From Chromohalobacter marismortui (GTDB lineage Bacteria; Pseudomonadota; Gammaproteobacteria; Pseudomonadales; Halomonadaceae), in assembly GCF_004364315.1 (NCBI RefSeq), contig NZ_SOBR01000003.1, positions 186,001 through 250,000 of the forward strand: a DNA stretch of 64,000 nt, written 5' to 3'. Both the position numbers and the translations under genes were made by a program. Below the pieces are notes generated by a model, which was not told where the DNA came from, searched no databases, and saw only the letters and a list, made by a program, of their open reading frames with translations. Of this stretch, positions 44,303-54,900 are shown one piece after another. How positions within the stretch are numbered: the first letter of the stretch is position 1; every line of letters starts with the position of its first letter.

Positions 44303-44331
44303 TTATGGGGCTGAAAGCCTCATCTTACAAG
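44303..44331 (-). promoter_or_regulatory. Sigma-32-like promoter for tig-clpP-clpX
   Basis: Minus strand CTTGTAA (44325-44331) - 14 bp - CCCCATAA (44303-44310), against consensus CTTGAAA - N13-15 - CCCCATNT: six of seven and six of seven defined bases. It is ~95 bp before tig. Confidence 0.6.
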
Positions 44332-44343
44332 GGTAAATACACG

Positions 44344-44372
44344 AAAAAAGAGCGAATGCACGCCACGGCGTG
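44344..44372 (-). terminator. Possible terminator of the tRNA operon
   Basis: Minus strand CACGCC-GT-GGCGTG, then nine bases, then TTTTTT. The gap between stem and T run weakens the call. Confidence 0.35.
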
Positions 44373-44462
44373 ATATGAAGCCTGATCGAGACACGCGTCA
44401 AGACTGAATGACAAGCAACGGGGATGGCGATACACAAACAACAGGAAGGGAAACATCATCGC

Positions 44463-44538
44463 TGGGGTGGATGATGGGGATCGAACCCACGACCACCGGA
44501 GCCACAATCCGGGGCTCTACCACTGAGCTACATCCACC
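44463..44538 (-). tRNA. tRNA-His (GTG), copy 2
   Basis: 76 nt including encoded CCA. Anticodon stem CCGGA / TCCGG with loop TTGTGGC gives anticodon GTG. Acceptor GTGGATG pairs with CATCCAC, and the extra G-1 facing C73, the histidyl-tRNA synthetase identity element, is encoded (44538). Sequence is identical to the copy at 44571-44646. Confidence 0.95.
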
Positions 44539-44570
44539 ACGACGACGAATTACTGCAACGCATACAAGCA

Positions 44571-44646
44571 TGGGGTGGATGATGGGGATCGAACCCACGA
44601 CCACCGGAGCCACAATCCGGGGCTCTACCACTGAGCTACATCCACC
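44571..44646 (-). tRNA. tRNA-His (GTG), copy 1
   Basis: 76 nt, same cloverleaf, anticodon GTG, G-1 (44646) and encoded CCA as the downstream copy; separated from it by 32 bp. Short flanks (CACGAC on the 5' side, TG... on the 3' side) are shared too, pointing to a recent tandem duplication. Confidence 0.95.
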
Positions 44647-44721
44647 ACGACTTGATACGCACGGGAATTTTCCCGACATCGACACGCTTCATCGGTTAAC
44701 GACGTACATCAATTAACCACT

Positions 44722-44798
44722 TGGCGCGCCCAGCAGGACTTGAACCTGCAACCTACGGCTTAGAAGGCCGTTGCTCTATCCGGTTGAGCTATGAGCGC
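44722..44798 (-). tRNA. tRNA-Arg (TCT)
   Basis: 77 nt with encoded CCA. Acceptor GCGCTCA pairs with TGGGCGC (one G-U); anticodon stem ACGGC / GCCGT with loop CTTCTAA gives TCT, reading AGA and AGG; T-loop GGTTCAAGTCC. Second gene of the cluster. Confidence 0.95.
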
Positions 44799-44854
44799 CT
44801 GACAACGCCGACACAGACCCAACCTGGAACCGACCCTCGAAAAGGCTCGGATAC

Positions 44855-44931
44855 TGGTCGGGGTAGAGGGATTTGAACCCCCGACATCCTGCTCCCAAAG
44901 CAGGCGCGCTACCAGACTGCGCTATACCCCG
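44855..44931 (-). tRNA. tRNA-Pro (TGG)
   Basis: 77 nt with encoded CCA. Acceptor CGGGGTA / TACCCCG, anticodon stem CCTGC / GCAGG with loop TTTGGGA gives TGG. It is the 5'-most gene of the Pro-Arg-His-His cluster. Confidence 0.95.
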
Positions 44932-45142
44932 TCGCTCCGAGACCGCTTGGGCATGGCCAATCGAGCCCGTCGATGCGCAGCGTATTCTACGCATCTTCCT
45001 TGCCAGGTCAAGCCCTTACGCCCTCTCTTCTGCCTCTCCCACGCGAGGGATAGATTGACTGCACCTCCCAGCGTGCGAAAATTGCGCCTCTTTCATAACG
45101 TCGCCCCACGCGCCGGGCCAAGCACACCAAAGGAACGAGTCG

Positions 45143-46006
45143 ATGACCGCTCAGTTGATCGACGGCAAAGCGATTGCCGCGAATGTCCGCGAACAGGTAT
45201 CTCGCCAGGTCCAGGCACGCCGCCATGATGGCAAGCGCGCTCCCGGGCTCGCGGTCGTCCTCGTCGGTGAAGACCCCGCTTCCGAAGTCTACGTGCGCAA
45301 CAAGCACCGCGCCTGTGATCAAGCCGGCCTGCACTCGGTGCAGCACCCACTGCCCACCACCACCACGCAGGCGGAGCTCGAGGTATTGATCGACTCGCTG
45401 AATGCCGATACCGACATCGACGGCATCCTGGTGCAATTGCCTTTGCCCGAACACCTCGACGAACGCCCGATACTCGAACGCATCCGCCCCGACAAGGATG
45501 TCGATGGCTTTCACCCCTACAACCTCGGCCGCCTTGCTCAACGCCTCCCCGTACTACGTCCATGCACGCCGAAGGGCATCATGACGCTTTTACAGGAGAG
45601 CGGCATTCAGCCACGCGGCTTGGATGCCGTGATCGTCGGCGCGTCCAATATCGTCGGCCGCCCCATGGCCATGGAACTGATGCTGGCGGGCAGCACGACC
45701 ACTGTCTGCCACCGTTTCACCCGGGATCTCGAATCGCACGTGCGGCGTGCCGACCTGCTCATCGTCGCCGTTGGCAACCCCGGGCTGGTCAAGGGCGAAT
45801 GGGTCAAGGAAGGTGCCATCGTCATCGACGTAGGGATCAATCGCCAGGCCGATGGCAAGCTCGCGGGGGATGTCGAGTTCGCGCCCGCCGCCGAACGCGC
45901 CCGTTTCATTACCCCCGTACCGGGCGGCGTCGGCCCCATGACGGTCGCTTCGCTACTCGAGAACACCCTGCTCGCGGCGGAACTCCACGACAGCATGCAT
46001 GCCTGA
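45143..46006 (+). CDS. folD: Methylene-THF dehydrogenase/cyclohydrolase FolD
   Basis: 287-residue bifunctional enzyme interconverting 5,10-methylene-, methenyl- and 10-formyl-tetrahydrofolate with NADP. Signature residues: YVRNK in [16 protein letters not shown] (Tyr and catalytic Lys ~residues 51-55), [24 protein letters not shown] and the nucleotide-binding [13 protein letters not shown]. Length matches E. coli FolD (288). A purine-rich AAAGGAA precedes the ATG. Divergent from the tRNA cluster, with a 211-bp shared upstream region. Confidence 0.98.
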   Translation: MTAQLIDGKAIAANVREQVSRQVQARRHDGKRAPGLAVVLVGEDPASEVYVRNKHRACDQAGLHSVQHPLPTTTTQAELEVLIDSLNADTDIDGILVQLPLPEHLDERPILERIRPDKDVDGFHPYNLGRLAQRLPVLRPCTPKGIMTLLQESGIQPRGLDAVIVGASNIVGRPMAMELMLAGSTTTVCHRFTRDLESHVRRADLLIVAVGNPGLVKGEWVKEGAIVIDVGINRQADGKLAGDVEFAPAAERARFITPVPGGVGPMTVASLLENTLLAAELHDSMHA

Positions 46007-46054
46007 CTTACAGGCGTTACAATGAATGCCGAGATTGAGAAAAGGAGTGGATAG

Positions 46055-46522
46055 ATGAGCGATAAAGAGATGAATGTCGAAAGCTTCAACCTCGACCACA
46101 CCAAGGTCAAGGCACCTTATGTGCGTCTGGCCGGCATCAAGACGGGCGAACAAGGCGACGCCATTCATAAGTATGATTTGCGCATCTGCCAGCCCAACAA
46201 GGCGCACATGGACATGCCCGCGCTGCACTCCCTGGAACACCTGATGGCCGAGTTGTCACGCAACCATACCGATAAGGTGCTCGACATCAGCCCCATGGGT
46301 TGCCAAACCGGCTTTTACATCTCACTGATCAACCATGATGACTACGACGGCGTGCTCGATCTGATCGACAAGACGCTCAATGACATCCTCGTCGCCAAGG
46401 AAGTACCGGCCTGCACCGAAATGCAGTGCGGCTGGGCCGCCAGTCACAGCCTGGAAGGTGCCCAGACCCTGGCCCGCGACCTGCTGGCCAAACGCAATGA
46501 ATGGAACCAGGTGTTTGCCTGA
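46055..46522 (+). CDS. luxS: S-ribosylhomocysteine lyase LuxS
   Basis: 155 residues. Metal ligands in [10 protein letters not shown] (HxxEH) and the catalytic Cys and remaining ligand region [10 protein letters not shown] / [13 protein letters not shown] are intact. It splits S-ribosylhomocysteine into homocysteine and DPD, the precursor of the AI-2 signal. GGAG lies 7 bp before the ATG. mtnN, which makes its substrate, starts 24 bp downstream, so the pair forms a complete two-step S-adenosylhomocysteine detoxification unit. Confidence 0.97.
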   Translation: MSDKEMNVESFNLDHTKVKAPYVRLAGIKTGEQGDAIHKYDLRICQPNKAHMDMPALHSLEHLMAELSRNHTDKVLDISPMGCQTGFYISLINHDDYDGVLDLIDKTLNDILVAKEVPACTEMQCGWAASHSLEGAQTLARDLLAKRNEWNQVFA

Positions 46523-46545
46523 TCGAGAGAGGGACCACGCCCCAC

Positions 46546-47253
46546 ATGCGCAAGATCGCCATCATCGGTGCCATGGCCGAGGAGGTTGAACTCCTCGCCT
46601 CGCATCTCGACAATCGCCAGACCCACCAGCACACCGGCTCGACCTTTCACACCGGTCACTTGCACGGTGTCGATGTCGTTATCCAGCAATCGGGTATCGG
46701 CAAGGTGAATGCAGCCGTTGGCACCACGCAGATGCTTGAGCTTTACAAGCCCGATGTGGTCATCAACACGGGGTCGGCTGGCGGTTTCGGAGCCGATCTG
46801 GACGTCGGGGACGTGGTCATCTCCAGCGAGGTTCGCCACCACGATGTCGACGCCGTGGTGTTCGGCTATGAGTACGGCCAGGTGCCACAGATGCCGCCCG
46901 CCTACCTGCCCGATGCTCGCCTGGTCGAGGTCGCTCGGGAATGCATCGAGGGGCTCGGTGAGCTGCGCGTCACGGAAGGCCTCATCTGCACGGGCGATAT
47001 CTTCATGGCGGATGAGGCCGTCGTGGGACAGGCGCGCGCACGCTTTCCGAACATGCTGGCCGCGGAAATGGAAGCGGCCGCCATCGCCCAGACCTGCCAT
47101 CTCTACCACTGCCCGTTCGTCGTCATACGTGCGCTTTCCGATATCGCCGGCAAGGAATCCAGTCTTTCTTTCAAGGCCTTTATCGATAAAGCCGCCACGC
47201 ATTCGGCGATGATGGTCGAAGCCATGGTCAAGCGCCTGGGCACGACATCTTGA
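46546..47253 (+). CDS. mtnN: 5'-methylthioadenosine/S-adenosylhomocysteine nucleosidase
   Basis: 235 residues from ATG 46546 (MRKIAIIGAMAEEVELL, the canonical start). Conserved QSGIGKVNAAVGTTQ and GSAGGF segments, catalytic Asp in IRALSDIAGKES and the substrate Glu pair in AAEMEAAAIAQ. It removes adenine from methylthioadenosine, S-adenosylhomocysteine and 5'-deoxyadenosine. The last matters here because the nearby QueE and similar radical-SAM enzymes may release 5'-deoxyadenosine. Co-directional with luxS. Confidence 0.96.
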   Translation: MRKIAIIGAMAEEVELLASHLDNRQTHQHTGSTFHTGHLHGVDVVIQQSGIGKVNAAVGTTQMLELYKPDVVINTGSAGGFGADLDVGDVVISSEVRHHDVDAVVFGYEYGQVPQMPPAYLPDARLVEVARECIEGLGELRVTEGLICTGDIFMADEAVVGQARARFPNMLAAEMEAAAIAQTCHLYHCPFVVIRALSDIAGKESSLSFKAFIDKAATHSAMMVEAMVKRLGTTS

Positions 47254-47285
47254 GCGAATGACGACACCCGTCGGCAAGCAACAAC

Positions 47286-47315
47286 AAAGCCCGCGGCCAT
47301 CACGCCGCGGGCTTT
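47286..47315. terminator. Bidirectional terminator between mtnN and cysS
   Basis: AAAGCCCGCGGC - CATCAC - GCCGCGGGCTTT, a perfect 12-bp stem with A and T ends, between convergent genes. Confidence 0.85.
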
Positions 47316-47342
47316 GTATATCGAGCTTCCGGCAGACATGGA

Positions 47343-48728
47343 TCAGTCGCCTTCGAGGACCCACGTCGTTCCCTCACGGGAATCCTTCAGCACGATTCCC
47401 AGTGCCGCCAATTCATCGCGTATGCCATCGGCGGTAGCGAAATCCTTGGCCTGCTTGGCCTGCGCCCGCGCCTCGATGCGCGACTCGATATCTTCCTCGC
47501 TCATCGGCAACCGGCCCGCGCCTGCCTGCAAGAAACGTTCGGGATCCTGGCCGAACAAGCCCAGCACACCGCCAAGTTCCTTGAGCTCATGCGCCAGAGC
47601 CGGTGCATGCGCGGGCGCCTCCTGCTTGGCGCGATTCAACGCTCGCGCCAGATCGAACAGCACCGCCAGCGCCTCGGCGGTATTGAAGTCGTCATCCATC
47701 GCGGCGATGAAACGTTCGCGATAACCCGCTTCCACCTCGCCGGCCACCGGAGCGACCCCCTGGAGTGCATTGTAGAAGCGCTCCAGCGAACGACGCGCGT
47801 CGCTCAAGGCATCCGGCGCATAATTGATCGGGCTGCGATAATGGCTTGCCAAGAGCAGGTAGCGCACGACTTCAGGAGCATGCGCTTCCAGCACCTCGCG
47901 AATCGTGAAGAAGTTGCCCAGCGACTTGGACATCTTCTCATGATCGACCCGCACTGCCCCGGCATGCATCCAGGTACTGACGTAGGGCCGCCCGGTCGCC
48001 GCCTCGCTCTGCGCGATCTCGTTTTCATGGTGCGGAAAGACCAGATCCGGGCCACCGCCATGAATGTCGAAAGTATCGCCCAGGCAGCAGGTCGACATCG
48101 CCGAGCACTCGATGTGCCAGCCAGGACGCCCTTCACCCCAGGGCGACGGCCAACTCTCTTCACCCGGCTTGGCGGCCTTCCACAGCACGAAGTCCAGCGG
48201 ATCTTCCTTGGCGGCCTCGATGTCGACACGCGCACCCGAGCGCATGTCATCGAGATCGCGATTGCTGAGCTTGCCGTACCCCTCGAAACGCCGCACGCGA
48301 TAATAGACATCGCCATTGGCGGCGGGATACGCGTACCCCTTGTCGACCAGACGCTGGACCATGGCGACGATGTCATCGACATGGGCCGTGGCACGCGGCT
48401 CGCGGTCCGGACGCAATACACCAAGACGCCCTTCGTCTTCGTGCATGGCCGCGATCATGCGCTCGGTCAATGCCGCGATGGGCTCGCCATTCTCGTCGGC
48501 GCGCTTGAGGATCTTATCGTCGATATCGGTGATATTGCGCACGTAATCGACCTCGAAGCCACGCCAGCGCAGATAACGCGTGATCATGTCGAACGCCACC
48601 ATGACGCGGGCATGGCCGATATGGCAGTAGTCGTAGACGGTGATACCGCATACGTACATGCGCACTCGCCCCGCGTCGAGCGGCGTGAACGTTTCCTTGC
48701 GTCGCGTCAGCGTGTTGTAGATCTGCAC
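47343..48728 (-). CDS. cysS: Cysteinyl-tRNA synthetase
   Basis: 461 residues from a GTG at 48728 with GAGGGG upstream. Class I synthetase: zinc/cysteine ligand and HIGH motif in [22 protein letters not shown] in [12 protein letters not shown], and additional zinc ligands in IECSAMS and [14 protein letters not shown]. Full length compared with E. coli CysS (461). It charges tRNA-Cys. Directly downstream of glnS (12 bp), probably co-transcribed. Confidence 0.98.
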   Translation of the reverse strand: MQIYNTLTRRKETFTPLDAGRVRMYVCGITVYDYCHIGHARVMVAFDMITRYLRWRGFEVDYVRNITDIDDKILKRADENGEPIAALTERMIAAMHEDEGRLGVLRPDREPRATAHVDDIVAMVQRLVDKGYAYPAANGDVYYRVRRFEGYGKLSNRDLDDMRSGARVDIEAAKEDPLDFVLWKAAKPGEESWPSPWGEGRPGWHIECSAMSTCCLGDTFDIHGGGPDLVFPHHENEIAQSEAATGRPYVSTWMHAGAVRVDHEKMSKSLGNFFTIREVLEAHAPEVVRYLLLASHYRSPINYAPDALSDARRSLERFYNALQGVAPVAGEVEAGYRERFIAAMDDDFNTAEALAVLFDLARALNRAKQEAPAHAPALAHELKELGGVLGLFGQDPERFLQAGAGRLPMSEEDIESRIEARAQAKQAKDFATADGIRDELAALGIVLKDSREGTTWVLEGD

Positions 48729-48740
48729 GGCAATCCCCTC

Positions 48741-50420
48741 TCAGCCTTTCTTCTGTGCCTTGGCCCAACCATCCTTGAGCCCGACCGTACGATTGAATAC
48801 ACGCTTGCCATCGCGGCACGCATGACGGTCGGCGCAGAAATAGCCCACGCGCTCGAACTGGTAGCGGCTCTCGGGCTCGACCTCGGCCAGGCTCGGCTCG
48901 GCATAGCCTTCGACGATACGCAGCGACGCGGGATTCAAGTGCTCCAGAAAATCGACGTCGCGATCGCGATCCGGCGCCTCCACCTGGAACAGGTTATCGT
49001 AGAGACGCACTTCGACCGGCACGGCGTGCGCGGTGCTCACCCAGTGAATGACGCCTTTCACCTTGCGGCCCTCGGGGTTCTTGCCCAGGGTGTCGAGGTC
49101 GACACTGCAGCGTAGTTCCTGAATGTCACCGGCGGCATCCTTGATGACCTCATCGCAACGGATCACGTAAGCATTACGCAGACGTACCTCCTGGCCCGGC
49201 GCCAGGCGGAAGAACTTCTTGGGCGGTTCTTCCATGAAGTCGTCCTGGTCGATCCACACTTCACGGGTCAGCGGCAAGTGGCGCACGCCCATGTCGTCAC
49301 GCGCCGGATGACCGGCCACCTCGAAGGTTTCCTGATGCTCCTCGGGAAGATTGGTCAACACCACCTTGAGGGGCTTGAGAACGCACATCGCGCGCGGCGC
49401 GTTGTCTTCCAGATCGGAACGAATCGCATGGTAGAGCATGGCGATATCCACCATACCGCCATCGGCCCGCGTCACGCCGATCATCTCGCAGAACTTGCGC
49501 ACGGACCCCGGCGTGTAGCCCCGGCGCCGCATCCCCGAAATCGTCGGCATTCGCGGATCGTCCCAGCCATCCACGATTCCCTGATCGACCAATAGCTTGA
49601 GCTTGCGCTTGGAAGTCACCGTGTGCGCGAGATTGAGACGCGCGAACTCGATCTGACGCGGCTTGCTCGGCACCGGCAGATGGTCGAGGAACCATTCATA
49701 GAGCGGCCGATGGTCCTCGAACTCCAGCGTGCACAGCGAATGCGTGACGCCCTCGAGCGCATCCGACTGCCCGTGCGTGAAATCATAGGACGGGTAGATC
49801 TTCCACTTGTCCCCCGTCTGATGATGATGGGCATGGCGGACACGGTAAAGAATCGGATCGCGCAGGTTGATATTGGAGGCGGCCATGTCGATCTTGGCAC
49901 GCAATACCTTCTCGCCCTCAGAGAACTCGCCCTGGCGCATGCGCTCGAGCAAATCGAGGTTTTCCTCGGGCGACCGGTCGCGATACGGGCTAGGTTGGCC
50001 CGCCTCGGTCAAGGTGCCGCGGTATTCACGAATCTCGTCAGGGGACAGGTCATCGACATACGCCTTCCCCTCACGCACCAGATGCTGCGCCCAGGCATAC
50101 AATTGATCGAAGTAATCCGAGGCATAGCGCACCGCCCCGTCCCACTCGAATCCCAACCAGGTGATATCGGCCTTGATGGCGTCGATGTACGCCTGCTCTT
50201 CCTTGGCAGGATTGGTGTCGTCGAAACGCAGATGGCATTGACCGCCAAACTGCTCGGCAAGCCCGAAATTCAGACAGATCGACTTGGCGTGGCCGATATG
50301 CAGGAAACCATTGGGTTCCGGGGGGAACCGAGTGACGATGGCCTCCTGGCGACCGGCCTCGATTTCCTCGCGAACCTGATTGCGGATGAAGTTCGGGGCG
50401 GAGTGGCTGTCTACGCTCAT
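48741..50420 (-). CDS. glnS: Glutaminyl-tRNA synthetase
   Basis: 559 residues from ATG 50420 ([14 protein letters not shown]); the longer frame to 50516 is rejected because it adds a non-conserved Arg/Cys-rich lead. HIGH region [15 protein letters not shown] and the KMSKS equivalent [12 protein letters not shown] are present, with an anticodon-binding beta-barrel C-terminus ([31 protein letters not shown]). E. coli GlnS is 554 aa. Divergent from ppiB. Confidence 0.97.
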   Translation of the reverse strand: MSVDSHSAPNFIRNQVREEIEAGRQEAIVTRFPPEPNGFLHIGHAKSICLNFGLAEQFGGQCHLRFDDTNPAKEEQAYIDAIKADITWLGFEWDGAVRYASDYFDQLYAWAQHLVREGKAYVDDLSPDEIREYRGTLTEAGQPSPYRDRSPEENLDLLERMRQGEFSEGEKVLRAKIDMAASNINLRDPILYRVRHAHHHQTGDKWKIYPSYDFTHGQSDALEGVTHSLCTLEFEDHRPLYEWFLDHLPVPSKPRQIEFARLNLAHTVTSKRKLKLLVDQGIVDGWDDPRMPTISGMRRRGYTPGSVRKFCEMIGVTRADGGMVDIAMLYHAIRSDLEDNAPRAMCVLKPLKVVLTNLPEEHQETFEVAGHPARDDMGVRHLPLTREVWIDQDDFMEEPPKKFFRLAPGQEVRLRNAYVIRCDEVIKDAAGDIQELRCSVDLDTLGKNPEGRKVKGVIHWVSTAHAVPVEVRLYDNLFQVEAPDRDRDVDFLEHLNPASLRIVEGYAEPSLAEVEPESRYQFERVGYFCADRHACRDGKRVFNRTVGLKDGWAKAQKKG

Positions 50421-50587
50421 GGGCTGTCTAATGAACCTCTGTTCGTTCGCGGAGTGACCGGAGGGCGCGCCGAAGCACCGACTGGCGCCTCGACACGGTT
50501 TCGCCCGCGGGTGCAAAGCCGCTATTATAGCGCGACGCCAGCGCGCGACGCCAAGTCGCGCTCAGTTCTCTTCGCCAGGATACGCCC

Positions 50588-51082
50588 ATGATCGTTCTGC
50601 AAACCAATTACGGCCGCATTCGACTGCGCCTCGACCATGACAACGCGCCCAAGACCGCGGCCAACTTCGAGCAATACGTGCGCGACGGCCATTACGACGA
50701 CACCCTGTTCCATCGCGTCATCGACGGCTTCATGGTCCAGGGCGGCGGCTTCGACATCCAGTTCGAGCAAAAGCCCACCCGCGCGCCGATCGACAATGAA
50801 GCGGACAACGGCCTGAAGAACGTCAAGGGGAGCGTGGCCATGGCGCGTACCCAGGACCCACATTCCGCCAGTGCGCAGTTCTTCATCAACGTCGCCGATA
50901 ACGACTTCCTCAACCATCGTGACAAGTCCACGCAAGGCTGGGGCTATTGCGTCTTCGCCGACGTCGTCGAAGGCATGGACGTGGTCGAGAAGATCAAGAA
51001 CGTCCCCACCACGCGCCGAGGCATGCATGCCGATGTCCCCGCCGAGGACGTCATCCTCGAACGTGCCTATCTGGAAGACTGA
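50588..51082 (+). CDS. ppiB: Cyclophilin-type peptidyl-prolyl isomerase PpiB
   Basis: 164 residues, no signal peptide, so cytoplasmic. Cyclophilin motifs: [20 protein letters not shown] (catalytic Arg in FHRVI), [21 protein letters not shown] and [19 protein letters not shown]. Length equals E. coli PpiB (164). It catalyses prolyl bond isomerisation. lpxH follows by 83 bp in the same direction. Confidence 0.97.
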   Translation: MIVLQTNYGRIRLRLDHDNAPKTAANFEQYVRDGHYDDTLFHRVIDGFMVQGGGFDIQFEQKPTRAPIDNEADNGLKNVKGSVAMARTQDPHSASAQFFINVADNDFLNHRDKSTQGWGYCVFADVVEGMDVVEKIKNVPTTRRGMHADVPAEDVILERAYLED

Positions 51083-51165
51083 CCTCGCGCCGCCGCGCCC
51101 AACATCGGCGCGGCGTTCAGATACCTGCCGCACGCCATACGCACGCCCATGAGGACACCAGCACG

Positions 51166-51894
51166 ATGACCACCCTGCTGATTTCCGATCTGCACCTCCA
51201 CGCAGGCCAACCGGACATCGTCCACGGCTTTCTGAATTATCTGGAGCGCGAGGCGCGACACGCCGACTCGCTCTATCTGCTCGGCGATATCTTCGAAGCC
51301 TGGATCGGCGACGACTATCTCGGTGACTTGGAACGACAGGTCATTGAGGCACTGAAAAAGCGCAGCGATGCCGGCACCCGGATTTATTTCATGCACGGCA
51401 ACCGTGACTTTCTGGTCGGCGATGCCTTTGCCGAGGCTGCCGGCGTCACGCTGCTTGAGGACCCCTGTCTGACCACCCTGGGTAATCGGCGTGTGTTGCT
51501 GATGCACGGCGACAGCCTGTGCACCGGCGATGAGGAGTACATGACCTTTCGTGCCATGGCACGAGATCCCGAATGGCAAGCCAAGATTCTCGCCCTGCCC
51601 GTCGAGCAACGTCTGGAACTCGCCAAGAGCCTGCGCCTGCAGTCCTCGGATGCCAACACCCAAAAGGCCGATGCGATCATGGACGTCACACCGGCGGAAG
51701 TCGATGCGATCATGCGCGCGCACGGCATTACCACGCTCATCCACGGCCACACGCATCGGCCGGCGGTACACGACTTCGAGCTAGACGGTCAGCATGCTCG
51801 ACGCATCGTACTCGGCGACTGGCGGCCCGGCAGCGGCTGGGAAATACGTGTCGAGGACGACGCCGAACCACAGCTACGCGAATTCACGATCTGA
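51166..51894 (+). CDS. lpxH: UDP-2,3-diacylglucosamine diphosphatase LpxH
   Basis: 242 residues from ATG 51166; the frame upstream reads poly-Arg and overlaps ppiB, so it is not coding. Calcineurin-like metallophosphatase motifs in order: ISDLHLHAG, LLGDIFEAWIGDD, FMHGNRDFLVGD, LLMHGDSLCTGD, LIHGHTHRP. It hydrolyses UDP-2,3-diacylglucosamine to lipid X in lipid A synthesis at the inner membrane. Convergent with the next gene (16-bp gap). Confidence 0.97.
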   Translation: MTTLLISDLHLHAGQPDIVHGFLNYLEREARHADSLYLLGDIFEAWIGDDYLGDLERQVIEALKKRSDAGTRIYFMHGNRDFLVGDAFAEAAGVTLLEDPCLTTLGNRRVLLMHGDSLCTGDEEYMTFRAMARDPEWQAKILALPVEQRLELAKSLRLQSSDANTQKADAIMDVTPAEVDAIMRAHGITTLIHGHTHRPAVHDFELDGQHARRIVLGDWRPGSGWEIRVEDDAEPQLREFTI

Positions 51895-51910
51895 AGACGC
51901 TGACCTGCCG

Positions 51911-54900
51911 TCACCACCGTTCGTGCTGCGGTTCGCGGACACGATCGAGTTGCAAGCGCCAGCGCACCAGCATCGGGGCATCGGTCAACGAGACCTGATT
52001 CAGCAATTGTCGGAACCGTTGCCGCATGTCGGCGTCGTCGGGGTCGATCAGCGTTAACCAGACTTCGCAGGCGTTGATCTGGTGATGTCGATTCTCTTGT
52101 TCGTCCGCCACACGCCAGGCCTGTTCGGCCAGGCGACGCACGTCTTGAGGGGCATGCCTCAGCGCGTGGCGCACGCGCACCATTTGCAGGGTGAGTTCCG
52201 GCAAATACAACGAACCGCGTTCACGCGCGACCATCAAGCACTGGTCCAGATAGTCTTCGGCCCGCGCATATTCTCCCAGCGCCAGACAGGCGTCGCCATA
52301 CCACAGCAAAGGACGTTGATAACGATCCTGCCCCGTCGCCTCTGTTCCACGCGCCATGCTTTCTTCGAGCAATGCCAGGCCCTGCGGGTCGCCGCTCATT
52401 GCCTTGTGCCAACCGAGAATGCCCTGCGCCGCGTAGTGCCAGAGATGCAGGTCCGGCGTCGACGTCAGCTCATGCGCGCGCTCGGCGCGTGCCGCCGCCA
52501 TGTGCACATGTCCCAACTGGCGATACAACGCCGCCGCAAAAATCAGCGACAGCGCCAACGAGCCAGGGTGCTTGATCGACTCGGCCAATCGTATCGCCGA
52601 CTCGATCTGCTGCTCGGCCCGCAGATAATCCCCGCGCAAGCACAAGGCCCAGGCATGGTAGCAAGCCGCTGCGACCTGTGGATGATCGGAAAACGGCAGC
52701 CACTCGAGCACCATCGGCTGATGCAGCGGGTCGATTTCCTCGAGATGCTCGAACGCATGCCGCACACGCCCCGCCCAGTATTCGCAATGAGCCCTCGCAT
52801 AATCCGCCAGACGCTGGTAACGCGGATCGACGAGACGCTCGGCGAACGCCGACAAGCGCGCCGCCAGGGCAAACGCGTCGGCATGTGCATGCCGCTGGCT
52901 ACAACCGACCCATAACCCCCAGGTCACCAGGAACGGCTGTTCGTCGTCCGGATCGTCATCGTCGACACGCCGCGCTTCCAGCGTTTCCAACATGTCCTTG
53001 GCACGCACGAAGCTCTCGAGCGCCGTGGGTGAACCATGCCCCTCGAGGGCGAAGGCAGCCTGGCCGCGCACCGTCAAAAGACTGATATGGCGCTCTTCCT
53101 GCAAGGCGAGGTCTTGCAGACACTCCAGGCCCGAGTCGGCCATCCGCAGCGCCGTGCGATTGGCACTCAATTTGAGGGCCGCCCGCGCAGCCAGCTCAAA
53201 GTAGCGGGCCGCCCGCGCATGGTCGCCACTGCGACGCAAATGCGACGCGAAATAGCCTGGATGTTGGCCGATCAAGGCCGGGAAACGCTCTTCGATGAGA
53301 GAGACGACTTGGTGGTGTAGCTGCTCCCTGACATCGCGAGGACAAGAGAGATAGGCGGCTTCCTGCAACAACTGATGAACGAATTGGTAGTCGAACGGGC
53401 TGTCGCCATGGCACGGCTCGATGATTTCCAGGCGCAGCATGTGATCGAGCACCTGCTTGAGACGCGTCTCGCCGAGACCAGTGCATTCGCGCAGGAAGGC
53501 GAACCGGAACTGGCGCCCGAGGACTGCCGCGACATGGGCCACATCGCGATCGGCATCGAGTTGTTCGATGCGGCTGGAAAGAAGCCCCAACAACCCGCGC
53601 GGCAACTCGTCCACCTGGACGCGCCGCCCCTCGCGCCGATCCATGTCGAGACGCCGGCAAACTTCCTGCAGGTAAAGCGGCACCCCATCGCACCGCTCGA
53701 TGAGCTGCTCGCGCAGACGCGGGCTGATATGCAGTCGATAATGCTTGGCCAGCTGCACCAGCAAGCGTGACGACTGGGTGCTATCCAGGCGCCCCAATAC
53801 GATGTGCTGGTCCCAGTTGAGGCGCACCGACAAGGCCTCGCGTCCATGATGACTCGCCACCAGCATGAAGGGGACATTGATCGGCAGACGGGCCTGTAAT
53901 GCCAGCAACACCTTGAGCGAGAGTTCATCGAGCCATTGCAAGTCATCGATGATCAAGGCCAACGGGCGGCTCGCGGTGATGCGCTCTATGAGTGAATGAA
54001 AGAGCTGGGTGACCGGTTCGAGACTCTCGCCGATGTCGCCATCCCCGCCCTCACTCAGTGCATCGAAGAGCACTTCGCGCCGCGCGTCGTCCAGCGCCGG
54101 CTCATTGGCCAGCCAGGCGGTCAGTGTCGAGGCATCGACATCGCGGTCGAGATACCAGCGCAATAGCGCGCGTACCACGCCGTAAGGCGTCTGACTCGAC
54201 AACCGCGTCGTCGGCTGCCAACACAGCGCAATTTCCTGGCTTTGTTCCAGTTGCCGAAAGCTCACCAGCAACGCCGACTTGCCCATGCCCAGTGCGCCTT
54301 GCACCAGCACGCTCTGGCGCAAGCCGATGACCACCCTGGCCAATGCATCGCGCAGCTGGCGCAGCGCCGCTTCGCGTCCGATCAAGCTCGGCGGCGTGGC
54401 ATCGCGCCCCCCTTCGTCGACGCCCAGGACCAGCGCACGCAAGCGCACGCGTCCATCGGCGGCCAGCAGGCGTGTCGTCAAGCGCGGCTGAAGATCCAGC
54501 GCGGGCGGCATGTGCTGACTCGCTTCCTGCGAAATCACCAGCTCACTCCCCTGGGCGGCACTCATGAGCTCGAGTGCCGGTTGCGTCACCTGTCCCAGGG
54601 GATCGGCCAAACAGCGTTCGGGCAGATACAACCCCCGCCCACTATTGAGCCCCGCGGCCAGTTCGAAACGTGGCACCGGGTCACCCCCTGACCAATGACG
54701 CTGGATCTCTTCGGGTAGCTGGCCTCGGCAATGTTCATACAAGGCGACCAGCTCGGCCAGTTGATGCGCCGGCCCATGCGTGCCGAAACAGGCCAATCCC
54801 AGCCCACCGGTGGCACCAGGCAGCCAGAACCCGCCCAAGAGATGGCATTGACGTTCCAGCCAGCGCATCAACTCCAGTTGCAGGAGCAGACAAGCATGGC

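Noticed and set aside
50947-51165. N-terminal extension of lpxH
   Set aside because: Arg/His-rich out-of-frame translation of ppiB; the conserved LpxH start is ATG 51166.
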